A stretch of 64,000 nucleotides of DNA from Phreatobacter sp. Lineage in GTDB: Bacteria; Pseudomonadota; Alphaproteobacteria; Rhizobiales; Phreatobacteraceae. The DNA lies in assembly GCF_016793595.1 (NCBI RefSeq), contig NZ_JAEULY010000003.1, forward strand, positions 62,001 to 126,000, written 5' to 3'. Of the stretch, positions 1-8,599 are shown piece after piece (positions within the stretch are counted from its first letter, which is position 1; the number at the start of each line of letters is the position of its first letter). The notes below the pieces were generated by a model. The model was not told the origin of the DNA and made no database searches. It saw only the letters and a program-made list of their open reading frames with translations. Position numbers and translations under genes: made by a program.

Positions 1-2
1 AG

Positions 3-764
3 CCGGCCGAGGAGGGCGAAAACGGCGCCGACGCCATGGTGAAGGACGGCATGATGGACCGCTTCGGCATCCAGGAGGTCTACGGCATGCACAATGCGCC
101 GGGCCTGCCCGTCGGCCAGTTCGCGCTCCGCCCCGGCCCGCTTCTGGCGGCGGTCGACAATTTCCGCATCGAGGTCGAAGGCAAGGGCGGCCATGCCGCC
201 AAGCCCCACCTCTCCATCGACACGATCCTCGTCGCTTCCCACATCGTCGCGGCGGCGCAGTCCATCGTCGCGCGCAACATCGATCCCCTGAAGAGCGCGG
301 TGGTCTCGATCTGCGCCTTCAATGCCGGCTTCACCAACAACGTCATCCCGCAGACGGCGGAGCTGCGCGGCACGGTGCGCACCCACGACGCGGGCGTGCG
401 CGACTTCATCGAGCAGCGCCTGACGGAACTCGCCGAGCGCACGGCCGCCGTGTTCGGCGCAACCGCCCGGGTGATCTACGAGCGGGTCGTGCCGGTCACG
501 GTGAACCACGAGACGCAGACGCCTTACGCCGCCGATGCCGCCTCGGCTGTCGTGGGCGATGCCGCGGTCAATCGCGACACCACGCCGATCATGGGCGGCG
601 AGGATTTCGCCTACATGCTCGAGGCCCGTCCCGGCGCCTTCATCTTCATCGGCCAGGGCGACACGGCCAACGTCCACCACCCGGCCTATGACTTCAACGA
701 CGAGATCATCCCGCTCGGCATGAGCTACTGGGCCAAGCTGGTGGAAAACCGCATGCCGGCGTGA
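3..764 (+). CDS. M20 family amidohydrolase (hippurate hydrolase-like), 5' truncated
   Basis: The reading frame is open from the left edge, so the gene starts outside the window and about 253 C-terminal residues are visible. It begins inside the conserved PAEEG metal-site segment, followed by GKGGHAAKPH in the dimerisation domain, GGEDFAY and the C-terminal HHPAYDF metal/substrate motif. This is the family of zinc or manganese dependent N-acyl-amino-acid amidohydrolases. The protein is clearly paralogous to the complete gene at 2024-3190 (same VKDG, GIQEVYGMHN, EGKGGH and YWAKLVE blocks). The substrate cannot be read from sequence. A fragment only because of the window edge, not a pseudogene. 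Confidence 0.93.
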   Translation, partial: PAEEGENGADAMVKDGMMDRFGIQEVYGMHNAPGLPVGQFALRPGPLLAAVDNFRIEVEGKGGHAAKPHLSIDTILVASHIVAAAQSIVARNIDPLKSAVVSICAFNAGFTNNVIPQTAELRGTVRTHDAGVRDFIEQRLTELAERTAAVFGATARVIYERVVPVTVNHETQTPYAADAASAVVGDAAVNRDTTPIMGGEDFAYMLEARPGAFIFIGQGDTANVHHPAYDFNDEIIPLGMSYWAKLVENRMPA

Positions 765-926
765 CGCACGACTGCCCCCCGGACCGCCTGGAACGCAGAC
801 CCCCCGAGGCGTCATGGCCGGGCATAGGCGGCTTTCAGCCGCCGTCCTTTTGCAAAAAGCGCCGAGGCAACGCCTCGGCTATGCAGGCCATCCGCGACTT
901 GAGCATAGCGGCAAAGGCAGACGCGA

Positions 927-949
927 ATGCCCGGCACCAAGCCGGGCAT
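927..949. repeat. Palindromic intergenic repeat, copy 1
   Basis: ATGCCCGGC and GCCGGGCAT arms around a 5-base loop, in the 292-base gap between the first M20 gene and the enoyl-CoA hydratase. The same gap contains two other hairpins (GGCGGC/GCCGCC at 829-845 and GCCGAGGC/GCCTCGGC at 862-880) and no credible gene. Confidence 0.78.
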
Positions 950-1056
950 GGCGGGAAAGCACGTCCGTCCTTGGGCCCACTCTCTCATTCGCATGAGCGG
1001 CGATAGCATCCTCCCGAACGGTGCCCGACCAGAATGGGCCCGGCAGGGAGGCTGCG

Positions 1057-1914
1057 ATGGCCAAGGTAGTCTACGAGAAGGATGGCCGGATCGGCCGCAT
1101 CACGCTGAACCGGCCCGAGGTGCTGAACGCCATTGACGACGAGGTGCCGGCCGAACTCGCGGACTGCGTCGCGCGGGCCAATGCCGATCCCTCCGTCCAT
1201 GTCATCGTGCTGTCCGGCAAGGGCGATGCCTTCTGCGCCGGCTACGACCTCGCCTACTACGCCGAAGGCAACGGCAACGGCCAGGCGACTCAGGACATGC
1301 CCTGGGATCCCATGAAGGACTATGCCTTCATGATGCGGAACACCGAGGCGTTCATGTCGCTCTGGCGTTCCTACCGGCCGGTCATCTGCAAGGTGCACGG
1401 CTTCGCTGTGGCGGGCGGTTCGGACATCGCCATGTGCTCGGATATCACCGTCATGGCCGAGGATGCCCGCATCGGCTACATGCCCGTCCGCGTCTGGGGC
1501 TGCCCGACCACGGCCATGTGGGTCTATCGGCTTGGGCCGGAAAAGGCCAAGCGCATGCTGTTCACGGGCGACAAGATCGACGGCCGCGAGGCCGAGAAGC
1601 TCGGGCTGGTGCTGAAGGCCGTTCCGGCCGCCGATCTCGACCGCGAGGTCGAGGCGCTCGCCGAGCGGATGGCGACGGTGCCGGTCAACCAGCTGATGAT
1701 GCAGAAGCTGGTCGTCAATCAGGCCATCGAGGCCATGGGCCTCAAGCAGACGCAGATGTTCGCCACCATCTTCGACGGCATCACCCGCCACTCGCCCGAA
1801 GGCATCAACTTCAAGACGCGGGCCGAACAGGTCGGCTGGAAACAGGCGGTGCGCGAACGCGATGCCGGCACCTTCGACTGGACGCAGAACCGGCCGATCA
1901 ATCCGGGTGGGTGA
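1057..1914 (+). CDS. Enoyl-CoA hydratase/isomerase family protein
   Basis: A crotonase-fold protein of 285 residues. GRITLNRPEVLNAI near the N-terminus, the oxyanion-hole segment AFCAGYDL, and AVAGGSDIAMCSDI are typical of enoyl-CoA hydratases. The ATG at 1057 was preferred to an in-frame GTG at 1021 because GGGAG lies about 8 bases upstream and the fold begins right after it. It sits between two M20 amidohydrolase paralogues on the same strand, which suggests a shared catabolic theme (acyl-amide hydrolysis followed by acyl-CoA metabolism), but that is inference. The exact acyl-CoA substrate is unknown. Confidence 0.9.
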   Translation: MAKVVYEKDGRIGRITLNRPEVLNAIDDEVPAELADCVARANADPSVHVIVLSGKGDAFCAGYDLAYYAEGNGNGQATQDMPWDPMKDYAFMMRNTEAFMSLWRSYRPVICKVHGFAVAGGSDIAMCSDITVMAEDARIGYMPVRVWGCPTTAMWVYRLGPEKAKRMLFTGDKIDGREAEKLGLVLKAVPAADLDREVEALAERMATVPVNQLMMQKLVVNQAIEAMGLKQTQMFATIFDGITRHSPEGINFKTRAEQVGWKQAVRERDAGTFDWTQNRPINPGG

Positions 1915-2023
1915 ACCGAGGGATCATGAGGCTGCCGCATCCCAGTGATCCGCACCACCCCCTCGCCTCCGCGCGCGCGAAGGGCTAGCTTGCCGCCTTT
2001 CGCATCGCCCTCCGGAGAGTTCC

Positions 2024-3190
2024 ATGGCCATCATCAACCGCATCGCCGACCTTCACGACGAAATCACCGGCTGGCGGCGCGATTTCCACGAGAACCCGGA
2101 ACTGCTCTACGACGTGCACCGCACGGCCGGCATCGTGGAGAAGAAACTGAAGGAATTCGGCTGCGACGAAGTGGTGCCCGGCATCGGCCAGACCGGCGTC
2201 GTCGCCGTCATCAAGGGCCGCAAGAACGGTTCGGGCAAGGTCATCGGCCTCAGAGCCGACATGGACGCGCTGCCGATCGAGGAGGCGACCAACGCCCCCT
2301 ACAAGTCGAAGATCCCCGGCAAGATGCACGCCTGCGGCCATGACGGCCACACCGCCATGCTGCTGGGCGCAGCGAAGTACCTCGCCGAGACCCGCAATTT
2401 CGACGGCACCGCCATCATCATCTTCCAGCCGGCCGAAGAGGGCGGCGGGGGCGGCGACGCCATGGTCAAGGACGGCCTGATGGAGCGTTGGGGCATCCAG
2501 GAGGTCTATGGCATGCACAACATGCCGGGCATTCCCGTCGGCCATTTCGCGGTGCGCAAGGGCCCGTCCATGGCCGCCGCCGATCGCTTCATCATCGACA
2601 TCGAGGGCAAGGGCGGCCACGGCGCCATGCCGCATCTGTGCGTCGATCCGGTGCAGGCCGGCTTTGCCATCGGCCTCGCCATGCAGACCGTCGTCTCGCG
2701 CAACGTCGATCCCATCGAAAGCGCGGTGATCTCCATCACCTCGGTCAAGGCGGGCGAAGCCTTCAACGTCATCCCGCAAACGCTGCGCATGCTCGGCACG
2801 GTGCGCACCTTCAAGCCGGAGGTGCAGGATCTGGTCGAGGCGCGGATGAAGGAACTCGCCGAGAACGTCGCCAAGGGCATGGGCTGCACGGCCAAGGTCG
2901 ACTACCAGCGCGGCTATCCCGTGACGTTCAACCATGCCGACCAGACCGATTTCGCGGTCAAGGTCGCCAAGGCCGTGGTGGGCGACGACAAGGTCGATGC
3001 CGAGACCCCGCCGCTGATGGGCGCGGAGGACTTCTCCTACATGCTCAACCAGCGTCCGGGCTGCTACATTTTCGTCGGCAACGGCGACACGGCGGCCTGC
3101 CATCACCCCGCCTACGATTTCGACGACAGCGCCATTCCGGCCGGCACCAGCTACTGGGCCAAGCTCGTCGAAACCGCCATGCCGACCTGA
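2024..3190 (+). CDS. M20 family amidohydrolase (hippurate hydrolase-like)
   Basis: A full-length metal-dependent amidohydrolase of 388 residues. RADMDALP is at residues 77-84, the metal-site motif CGHDGH at 104-109, QPAEEG at 135-140, His165, and GKGGHGAMPH around 195-204; GAEDFSYM and HHPAYDF close the C-terminal catalytic half. Members hydrolyse N-acyl amino acids such as hippurate or indole-acetyl-amino acids. GGAGAG lies just before the ATG. The stop is followed at once by the Gfo/Idh/MocA gene, so the two are probably cotranscribed. It is a close paralogue of the truncated gene at the left edge. Confidence 0.95.
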   Translation: MAIINRIADLHDEITGWRRDFHENPELLYDVHRTAGIVEKKLKEFGCDEVVPGIGQTGVVAVIKGRKNGSGKVIGLRADMDALPIEEATNAPYKSKIPGKMHACGHDGHTAMLLGAAKYLAETRNFDGTAIIIFQPAEEGGGGGDAMVKDGLMERWGIQEVYGMHNMPGIPVGHFAVRKGPSMAAADRFIIDIEGKGGHGAMPHLCVDPVQAGFAIGLAMQTVVSRNVDPIESAVISITSVKAGEAFNVIPQTLRMLGTVRTFKPEVQDLVEARMKELAENVAKGMGCTAKVDYQRGYPVTFNHADQTDFAVKVAKAVVGDDKVDAETPPLMGAEDFSYMLNQRPGCYIFVGNGDTAACHHPAYDFDDSAIPAGTSYWAKLVETAMPT

Positions 3191-3200
3191 CGTGGCTGAC

Positions 3201-4184
3201 ATGGCCGACAACCGCATCGTCCTCGGCATTGTCGGGGCGGGCATCATGGGCGAGCGCCTCCTCGGCGCCGCCCTGTCGCAAGCGGGCGAAAGCATCCGCG
3301 TCGCCGGCATCTGGGACCCGTCCCCGGATGCCATGGCGCGGATCGCCGCCGCCTTCCCGGACGTGCCGTGGCTCGGCGATGCGGCAGCGGCGATCGCCGC
3401 CTGCGACTGCCTCTATGTCGCCTCGCCCCCGGCGTCGCATCTCGGCTATGCGCGGATGGCTCTGTCGGCCGGCAAGACCGTCTTCTGCGAGAAGCCGCTG
3501 GCAGTGGACCTCGCCGATGCGCGCGCCTTCGTGGCCGAGGCAGGAAGCAGGGGGGCGGTCAACTTCCCGTTCGCCTCGTCGCCGGCGGTCGCCACCTTGC
3601 AGCGCTGGATCGCCGAGGGCGTGATCGGCACGCCCCGACGCATCGCCATCGAGGTCGCTTTCGCGACATGGCCGCGCTCCTGGCAGGCGGACGCGGCGGG
3701 CTGGCTGGATGCGCGGGCGCAGGGCGGCTTCAGCCGCGAGGTCGTGTCGCATTTCCTGTTCCTGTCGCGCCGGCTGGGCGGGCCACTAGCCGGCTTGAAG
3801 GCAAGCGCCGATTTCCCCGAGGCGGGCCGCTCCGAACGACGCATCGCCGCGACGCTGACCGCCGGCAACCTGCCGGTGACGCTGTCGGGGACTGTCGGCA
3901 TCACGACCAAGGACGACCACAATATCTGGATGATCGAGGGCGGCGCCGGCGCCGTCAGGCTCTGCGACTGGTCGGTCGCCGAGCGGCGGATGCCGGATGG
4001 CTCGTGGCAGCGCGATCCCGATGCGCTGCCGAACGAGAAGGCGCGCCCGCTCGTGCTGAAGCGCCAGCTCGAAGGCGTCGCGCGAATGACACGCGGCGAA
4101 CCCTTCAACCTCGCGACACTGGCCGAGGCGCTGGATGTCCAGGAAGTGGTCGAGGCGGTGCTGGCATCGCCAGCATCGGCCTGA
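3201..4184 (+). CDS. Gfo/Idh/MocA family NAD(P)-dependent oxidoreductase
   Basis: About 327 residues with an N-terminal Rossmann fold, GIVGAGIMGER near residue 9, and the FCEKPLAVD signature of the family near residue 98. The middle and C-terminal region forms the usual substrate-binding domain. These enzymes oxidise or reduce sugars, inositols and related polyols; the substrate here is not evident. Start: ATG 3201 is used, but a GTG at 3192 in frame, two bases after the M20 stop, is equally possible. Tight spacing to the upstream M20 gene suggests an operon. The opposite-strand GMC gene ends only 10 bases beyond the stop. Confidence 0.9.
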   Translation: MADNRIVLGIVGAGIMGERLLGAALSQAGESIRVAGIWDPSPDAMARIAAAFPDVPWLGDAAAAIAACDCLYVASPPASHLGYARMALSAGKTVFCEKPLAVDLADARAFVAEAGSRGAVNFPFASSPAVATLQRWIAEGVIGTPRRIAIEVAFATWPRSWQADAAGWLDARAQGGFSREVVSHFLFLSRRLGGPLAGLKASADFPEAGRSERRIAATLTAGNLPVTLSGTVGITTKDDHNIWMIEGGAGAVRLCDWSVAERRMPDGSWQRDPDALPNEKARPLVLKRQLEGVARMTRGEPFNLATLAEALDVQEVVEAVLASPASA

Positions 4185-4194
4185 GACGCGCGCC

Positions 4195-5820
4195 TCAGCC
4201 CTTCGCATCCTCCAGGATCATCCGCGCGCCCTGCTCGGCGATCATCAGCGTCGGCGTATTGGTGTTGCCGGAGGTGATGGTCGGCATGACCGAGGCGTCG
4301 GCGATGCGCAGCCCATCGAGACCGATGAAGCGCAGCCGCTCGTCCACCACCGCCATGGGGTCGGAGGCGAGGCCCATCTTCGCCGTGCCGACGGGGTGGA
4401 AGATCGTCGTGCCGATATCGCCGGCCGCGCGCGCAAGGCTCGCCTCGTCGTCGCCGATGACCGGACCCGGCAGATATTCCTCGGGACGGTAGGGCGCGAG
4501 CGCCGGCTGGCTCATCAGGCGGCGGGTAACGCGCAGCGAGTCGGCGGCAACCTGCCGGTCCTCCTCGGTCGAGAGGTAATTCGGCGCGATGACCGGCGCG
4601 TCGGTCGTCTCGGCCGAGCGGATGTGGATGGACCCACGCGAGGTCGGCCTGAGATTGCAGGGCGCGACGGTGACCGCCGGGAAGCGATGCAGCGGGTCGC
4701 CGAACTTGTCGAGCGACAGCGGCTGAACGTGGAACTGGATATTGGCGCGCTCCTGACGCGGGTCGGACCGCGTGAAAATGCCGAGCTGGCTCGGCGCCAT
4801 GGTCAGCGGCCCCGTGCGGCGGAAGGCATATTCGAGCCCCATCAGGCCACGCCGGATGAGGTTGTGGTAGGTCTCGTTCAGCGTGCGGATGCCGGACACC
4901 TTGTAGATCGCGCGGATCTGCAGGTGGTCCTGCAGGTTGGCGCCGACGCCGGGCTTCTCCTTCACGACGTCGATGCCGTGGCGCGACAGCACCGCGCCGT
5001 CGCCAATGCCGGAACGCTCGAGGATCGCGACCGATCCGATGGAGCCGGAGGTCAGCACCACCTCGCGGCGGGCGCGGACGATGACGCTCTCGGCCCCCTG
5101 CCGGTACTGGACGCCGGTGACGCGGCCGTTCTCGACGATCAGCTTTTCGATCAGGACGCCGGAATTGAGCTCCAGATTGTTGCGGGCGTCGATGACGGGC
5201 TTCAGGAAGCCGCGCGCCGAGGACCAGCGCAGACCCTTCTTCTGATTGACGTGGAAGGCCGCGACGCCCTCGTTGTCGCCGGTATTGAAATCGTCGAGCG
5301 CCGGCACGCCCATCTGGACGGCCGCCTCGCGCACCTTGTCGAGCAGGTCCCAGCGCACGCGCGGGGCTTCGACCCGCCATTCGCCGCCGGCGCCGTGATG
5401 CTCGCTGTCCCCGAGGAAATGGTCTTCCAGCTTGCGGAACACCGGCTTGACGTCGTCCCAGCCCCAGCCAGAGAGACCGAGCTGCCGCCAGTGGTCATAG
5501 TCCGCCGCCTGTCCGCGCATGGCGATCATGGCATTGATGGCGGAGGAGCCTCCGATCACCTTGCCGCGCGGATAGATCAGCGCCCGGCCGTTGAGCCCCG
5601 GCTCCGGCTCGGTCCTGAACATCCAGTCGGAGCGCGGATTGTTGATGGCGAAGAGATAGCCGACGGGGATGTGGAACCAGATCCAGTCGTCCTTGGTGCC
5701 GGCCTCCAGCAGCAGCACCCGGTTGCGCCGGTCGGCGGAGAGACGGTTCGCCATCAGGCAACCGGCCGTGCCGGCACCGCAGACGATATAGTCCCACTCC
5801 GCCTCGATGACGCGCGCCAT
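4195..5820 (-). CDS. GMC family FAD-dependent oxidoreductase (choline dehydrogenase-like)
   Basis: A 541-residue flavoprotein. The FAD Rossmann motif GAGTAGCLMANRL is near residue 15, LLLEAG follows at the second strand, and the GMC signature PRGKVIGGSSAINAM is near residue 85. FHPVGTAKMG and NTNTPTLMIAE near the C-terminus carry the catalytic His and Asn region. The family oxidises primary alcohols to aldehydes using FAD, with choline, polyethylene glycol and aryl alcohols among known substrates. The ATG at 5820 has GGAGGA at 5824-5829 upstream. The frame stays open far upstream antisense to denD, but the fold and ribosome site mark the real start. Confidence 0.93.
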   Translation of the reverse strand: MARVIEAEWDYIVCGAGTAGCLMANRLSADRRNRVLLLEAGTKDDWIWFHIPVGYLFAINNPRSDWMFRTEPEPGLNGRALIYPRGKVIGGSSAINAMIAMRGQAADYDHWRQLGLSGWGWDDVKPVFRKLEDHFLGDSEHHGAGGEWRVEAPRVRWDLLDKVREAAVQMGVPALDDFNTGDNEGVAAFHVNQKKGLRWSSARGFLKPVIDARNNLELNSGVLIEKLIVENGRVTGVQYRQGAESVIVRARREVVLTSGSIGSVAILERSGIGDGAVLSRHGIDVVKEKPGVGANLQDHLQIRAIYKVSGIRTLNETYHNLIRRGLMGLEYAFRRTGPLTMAPSQLGIFTRSDPRQERANIQFHVQPLSLDKFGDPLHRFPAVTVAPCNLRPTSRGSIHIRSAETTDAPVIAPNYLSTEEDRQVAADSLRVTRRLMSQPALAPYRPEEYLPGPVIGDDEASLARAAGDIGTTIFHPVGTAKMGLASDPMAVVDERLRFIGLDGLRIADASVMPTITSGNTNTPTLMIAEQGARMILEDAKG

Positions 5821-6030
5821 GGTTCCTCCGAAAATGTGCGGGCTCTGGTCGCGGCCCTTCATCCGATCCATCGCGCGGGGCGGGGCCGAGGTCAATTGGA
5901 CGGAGGGCGATGACAGGGCGGGATCAGCGGAATCTGCAAACCGCCCTTTCGCCGATGCCCCATTCCCCCCTGCCGCGCAGCGCGCTAGCCTCGCCTCAAA
6001 TCGTTTGAAAAACTCCGCGAGGTCACGTCC

Positions 6031-7017
6031 ATGCATATCCTGATCATCGGCGCCGCCGGCATGGTCGGCCGCAAGCTCACCGAGAAGCTGGTCAAGGACG
6101 GCAGCCTCGGCGGCAAGCCGGTCACGGAGCTGTCGCTGGTCGATGTCGTCGCGCCCGACAAGCCCGCCGGCTTCACCGGCAAGGTGACAAGCTGGGCCGT
6201 GGATATCTCGCACCCCAACACGGCGGGCCCGATGGTCGCGGGACGTCCGGAGGTGATCTTCCACCTCGCCGCCATCGTCTCCGGCGAGGCCGAGGTCGAC
6301 TTCGACAAGGGCTATCGCATCAATCTCGACGGCACGCGCCAGATCTACGAGGCGATCCGGCAGGAGGGCGTCAAGACGCCCTACCACCCGCGCGTGGTCT
6401 TCACCTCGTCCATCGCCGTCTACGGCGCGCCGTTCCACGAATTCATCGAGGACGAGTTCTTCCACACGCCGCTGACCAGCTACGGCACCCAGAAATCCAT
6501 CGGCGAACTGCTGCTGACCGACTATTCCCGCAAGGGCTTCTTCGACGGCGTCGGCATCCGCCTGCCGACCATCTGCGTGCGGCCGGGCAAGCCGAACAAG
6601 GCGGCCTCCGGCTTCTTCTCCAATATCATTCGCGAGCCGCTGGCGGGCATGGAGGCGATCCTGCCCGTCGGGGACAATGTCGTGCACACCCATGCGAGCC
6701 CCCGCTCCGCGGTCGGCTTCCTGATCCATGCCGCGACCATGGACACCGCCCAGCTCGGCTGGCGGCGCAACCTCTCCATGCCGGGCGTCGCGGCGACCGT
6801 CGGCGAGCAGCTGGAGGCCCTGCGCAAGATCGGCGGCGAGAAGGCCCTGAAACTGGTGCGCCGCGAGCCGGACGAACTGATCATCCGCATCGTCTCGGGC
6901 TGGTCCGAGCGGTTCAACGCCAAGCGCGCCACGGAACTCGGGTTCAAGGCAGAGACGAATTTCGAGGACATCGTCCGCGCCCACATCGAAGACGAGCTGG
7001 GCGGCAAGGTCGCCTGA
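6031..7017 (+). CDS. denD: D-erythronate dehydrogenase-like NAD-dependent epimerase/dehydratase
   Basis: An extended short-chain dehydrogenase of 328 residues. GAAGMVGRK at residues 8-15 binds NAD, TSS at 125-127 and the YxxxK pair Tyr151/Lys155 form the catalytic triad. The overall layout (the FTSSIAVYG region, [20 protein letters not shown]) matches DenD proteins that oxidise D-erythronate to 2-keto-D-erythronate. The usual partners (DenK-type kinase, OtnC/OtnI) are not adjacent, so a role on another polyol acid remains possible. It is divergent from the GMC oxidoreductase, with 210 bases between the two starts. Confidence 0.82.
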   Translation: MHILIIGAAGMVGRKLTEKLVKDGSLGGKPVTELSLVDVVAPDKPAGFTGKVTSWAVDISHPNTAGPMVAGRPEVIFHLAAIVSGEAEVDFDKGYRINLDGTRQIYEAIRQEGVKTPYHPRVVFTSSIAVYGAPFHEFIEDEFFHTPLTSYGTQKSIGELLLTDYSRKGFFDGVGIRLPTICVRPGKPNKAASGFFSNIIREPLAGMEAILPVGDNVVHTHASPRSAVGFLIHAATMDTAQLGWRRNLSMPGVAATVGEQLEALRKIGGEKALKLVRREPDELIIRIVSGWSERFNAKRATELGFKAETNFEDIVRAHIEDELGGKVA

Positions 7018-7073
7018 AGGCGCGAGCGCCGAACGGCGCCAGCGCGAAAGGCGAGCGCCGCCACCCATGCGCC

Positions 7074-7095
7074 ATGCCCGGCCTTGTGCCGGGCA
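7074..7095. repeat. Palindromic intergenic repeat, copy 2
   Basis: A 22-base near-perfect inverted repeat (TGCCCGG and CCGGGCA arms around a short loop) between denD and sfsA. The same core recurs at 927-949 and twice, in opposite orientation, at 40603-40690. Such short palindromes scattered between genes are a known feature of Hyphomicrobiales genomes. It could fold in RNA as a hairpin or act as a processing or terminator-like element; there is no T-tract here. Confidence 0.75.
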
Positions 7096-7153
7096 GCCTG
7101 TTTCGGGCAGGGCATTGCGGCGGCGACTCTTGAGGGCACAGACCGGTACCGCG

Positions 7154-7873
7154 ATGCAGTTCCCGACCGAATTGATCCCCGGCCGGCTGGTGAAGCGCTT
7201 CAAGCGCTTCCTCGCCGACGTGCTGCTCGACACCGGCGAGACGGTGACGGTCCACTGCGCCAATCCCGGATCGATGCTCGGGCTGAATGCTCCCGGCAAC
7301 CGGGTCTGGCTGTCGCGCTCGGCCAATGCCGCTCGCAAGCTGCCGCTCTCGTGGGAACTGGCCGAAATCGATTTCGGTCGCGGGCCGGAAATGGTCGGCA
7401 TCAATACCGGCCACCCCAACGGTCTCGTCGACGAAGCGATCCGCGACGGCACGATCCCCGAACTCGCGGGCTATGACGGCCTGCGCCGCGAGGTCGCCTA
7501 CGGCAAGGCGAGCCGCGTCGACATGGTATTGTCGAGCGGGGAGCGCCCGCCCTGCTATGTCGAGGTCAAGAACGTCCACCTGATGCGCCAGCCCGGCCTT
7601 GCCGAGTTCCCGGATTCGGTAACGGCACGCGGGGCGAAGCACCTCGACGAGCTCGGCGACATGGTGGAGGCCGGCAACCGGGCCGTGATGGTGTTCCTGA
7701 TCCAGTATGGCGGGGCCGAGCGTTTCGCGCTCGCCCGCGACATCGATCCGGCCTATGGACGGGCGTTCGATCGCGCTCGCGCGCGAGGCGTCGAGATGCT
7801 GGCCTATCGCTGCCGGCTCGACGTCCGGGAGATCGTGGTCGAGAGCGCCGTGGCAATTGCAGAGCGAGGATGA
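7154..7873 (+). CDS. sfsA: DNA/RNA nuclease SfsA family protein
   Basis: A 239-residue SfsA-type protein. The N-terminal [23 protein letters not shown], followed by [11 protein letters not shown], is the OB-like domain. The C-terminal part carries SRVDMV and [10 protein letters not shown] of the restriction-endonuclease-like fold (D-x-ExK arrangement), then the [15 protein letters not shown] motif. SfsA was named for sugar-fermentation stimulation and later described as a nuclease. The ATG at 7154 fits the family N-terminus; a longer frame upstream only runs through the palindromic repeat. A MaoC gene follows after 4 bases. Confidence 0.93.
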   Translation: MQFPTELIPGRLVKRFKRFLADVLLDTGETVTVHCANPGSMLGLNAPGNRVWLSRSANAARKLPLSWELAEIDFGRGPEMVGINTGHPNGLVDEAIRDGTIPELAGYDGLRREVAYGKASRVDMVLSSGERPPCYVEVKNVHLMRQPGLAEFPDSVTARGAKHLDELGDMVEAGNRAVMVFLIQYGGAERFALARDIDPAYGRAFDRARARGVEMLAYRCRLDVREIVVESAVAIAERG

Positions 7874-7877
7874 ACCG

Positions 7878-8381
7878 ATGACCGTGAAAGCCGGCTGGCA
7901 GGGCCGCTTCTTCGAGGATTTCGAGATCGGCGACGTCTACAAGCACCCGCTCGGCCGCACGGTCACGCAGGCCGACAATATCTGGTTCACCCTGCTGACC
8001 CAGAACACCGCCCATCCGCATTTCGACGCGAACTACGCGGCGCAGACCGGCTTCGGCAAGCCGCTGGTCAATTCCTGCTTCACCATCGCGCTGGTCACAG
8101 GACAGTCGGTCACCGACATCAGCCAGAACGTCTTCGCCAATCTCGGCTGGGACGAGGTGCGCCTGCCGAGCCCGGTCTATGAGGGCGACACGATCTACTC
8201 CGAAACGGAAGTGCTGGAGAAGCGCGATTCCGGCTCGCGCCCGGAGGTCGGCATCCTCACCGTGAAGACCAAGGGCTACACCCAGACCGGCGACGTCGTG
8301 ATCACCTTCAAGCGCACCGTCATGGTCTATCGCCGTGGCCAGGGGCCGGGCGGCAAGCACCGGCCCGAACCGAAGGGCTGA
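7878..8381 (+). CDS. MaoC-family (R)-specific enoyl-CoA hydratase-like protein
   Basis: A hot-dog fold protein of 167 residues. The opening WQGRFFEDFEIGDVYKHPLGRTVT and the hydratase signature around NTAHPHFDANYAA (Asp and His of hydratase 2) identify MaoC dehydratases, which hydrate enoyl-CoA or mesaconyl-type thioesters. GAGGA sits just before the ATG, overlapping the end of sfsA, so the two genes are probably translated from one mRNA. It is about half the length of the double hot-dog mesaconyl-CoA hydratases, so that assignment is not made. Confidence 0.9.
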   Translation: MTVKAGWQGRFFEDFEIGDVYKHPLGRTVTQADNIWFTLLTQNTAHPHFDANYAAQTGFGKPLVNSCFTIALVTGQSVTDISQNVFANLGWDEVRLPSPVYEGDTIYSETEVLEKRDSGSRPEVGILTVKTKGYTQTGDVVITFKRTVMVYRRGQGPGGKHRPEPKG

Positions 8382-8383
8382 GC

Positions 8384-8596
8384 TCAGCCCTTCTTCAGGA
8401 ACTCGGTCCGCAGCACCAGTCCCTTGACCTTGTCGACATTGCATTCGACCTCGGCCGGATCGTCGGTGAGGCGGATGCCCTTGACCCGCGTGCCGCGTTT
8501 CAGCGTCACGGAGGTGCCCTTGACCTTCAGGTCCTTGATCAGGGTGACGCTGTCGCCGTCCTTGAGGATGGCGCCGTTGGAATCCTTCACGTCCAT
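8384..8596 (-). CDS. PhnA/YjdM-type alkylphosphonate utilisation domain protein
   Basis: Seventy residues that correspond to the C-terminal PhnA domain only: MDVKDSNGAILKDGDSVTLIKDLKVKG, then the TVKRGTxVKxIRL-like stretch and the NVDKVKGLVLRTEFLKK end. The N-terminal zinc ribbon of longer YjdM proteins is absent, as is common for this short form in alphaproteobacteria. Despite the historical name, a role in phosphonate use is not demonstrated and the function is unknown. The start codon lies 3 bases after the stop of the upstream radical SAM gene on the same strand, so the two are likely cotranscribed. Confidence 0.88.
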   Translation of the reverse strand: MDVKDSNGAILKDGDSVTLIKDLKVKGTSVTLKRGTRVKGIRLTDDPAEVECNVDKVKGLVLRTEFLKKG

Positions 8597-8599
8597 GGA

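Noticed and set aside
761..1006. An 81-codon ORF after the first M20 gene.
   Set aside because: Low-complexity translation of hairpins and palindromic repeats, no start signal.
5821..7452. Continuous minus-strand frame upstream of the GMC gene, extending antisense through denD.
   Set aside because: The GMC fold starts at 5820 with a good ribosome site; the extra part has no recognisable domain and denD is complete on the plus strand.
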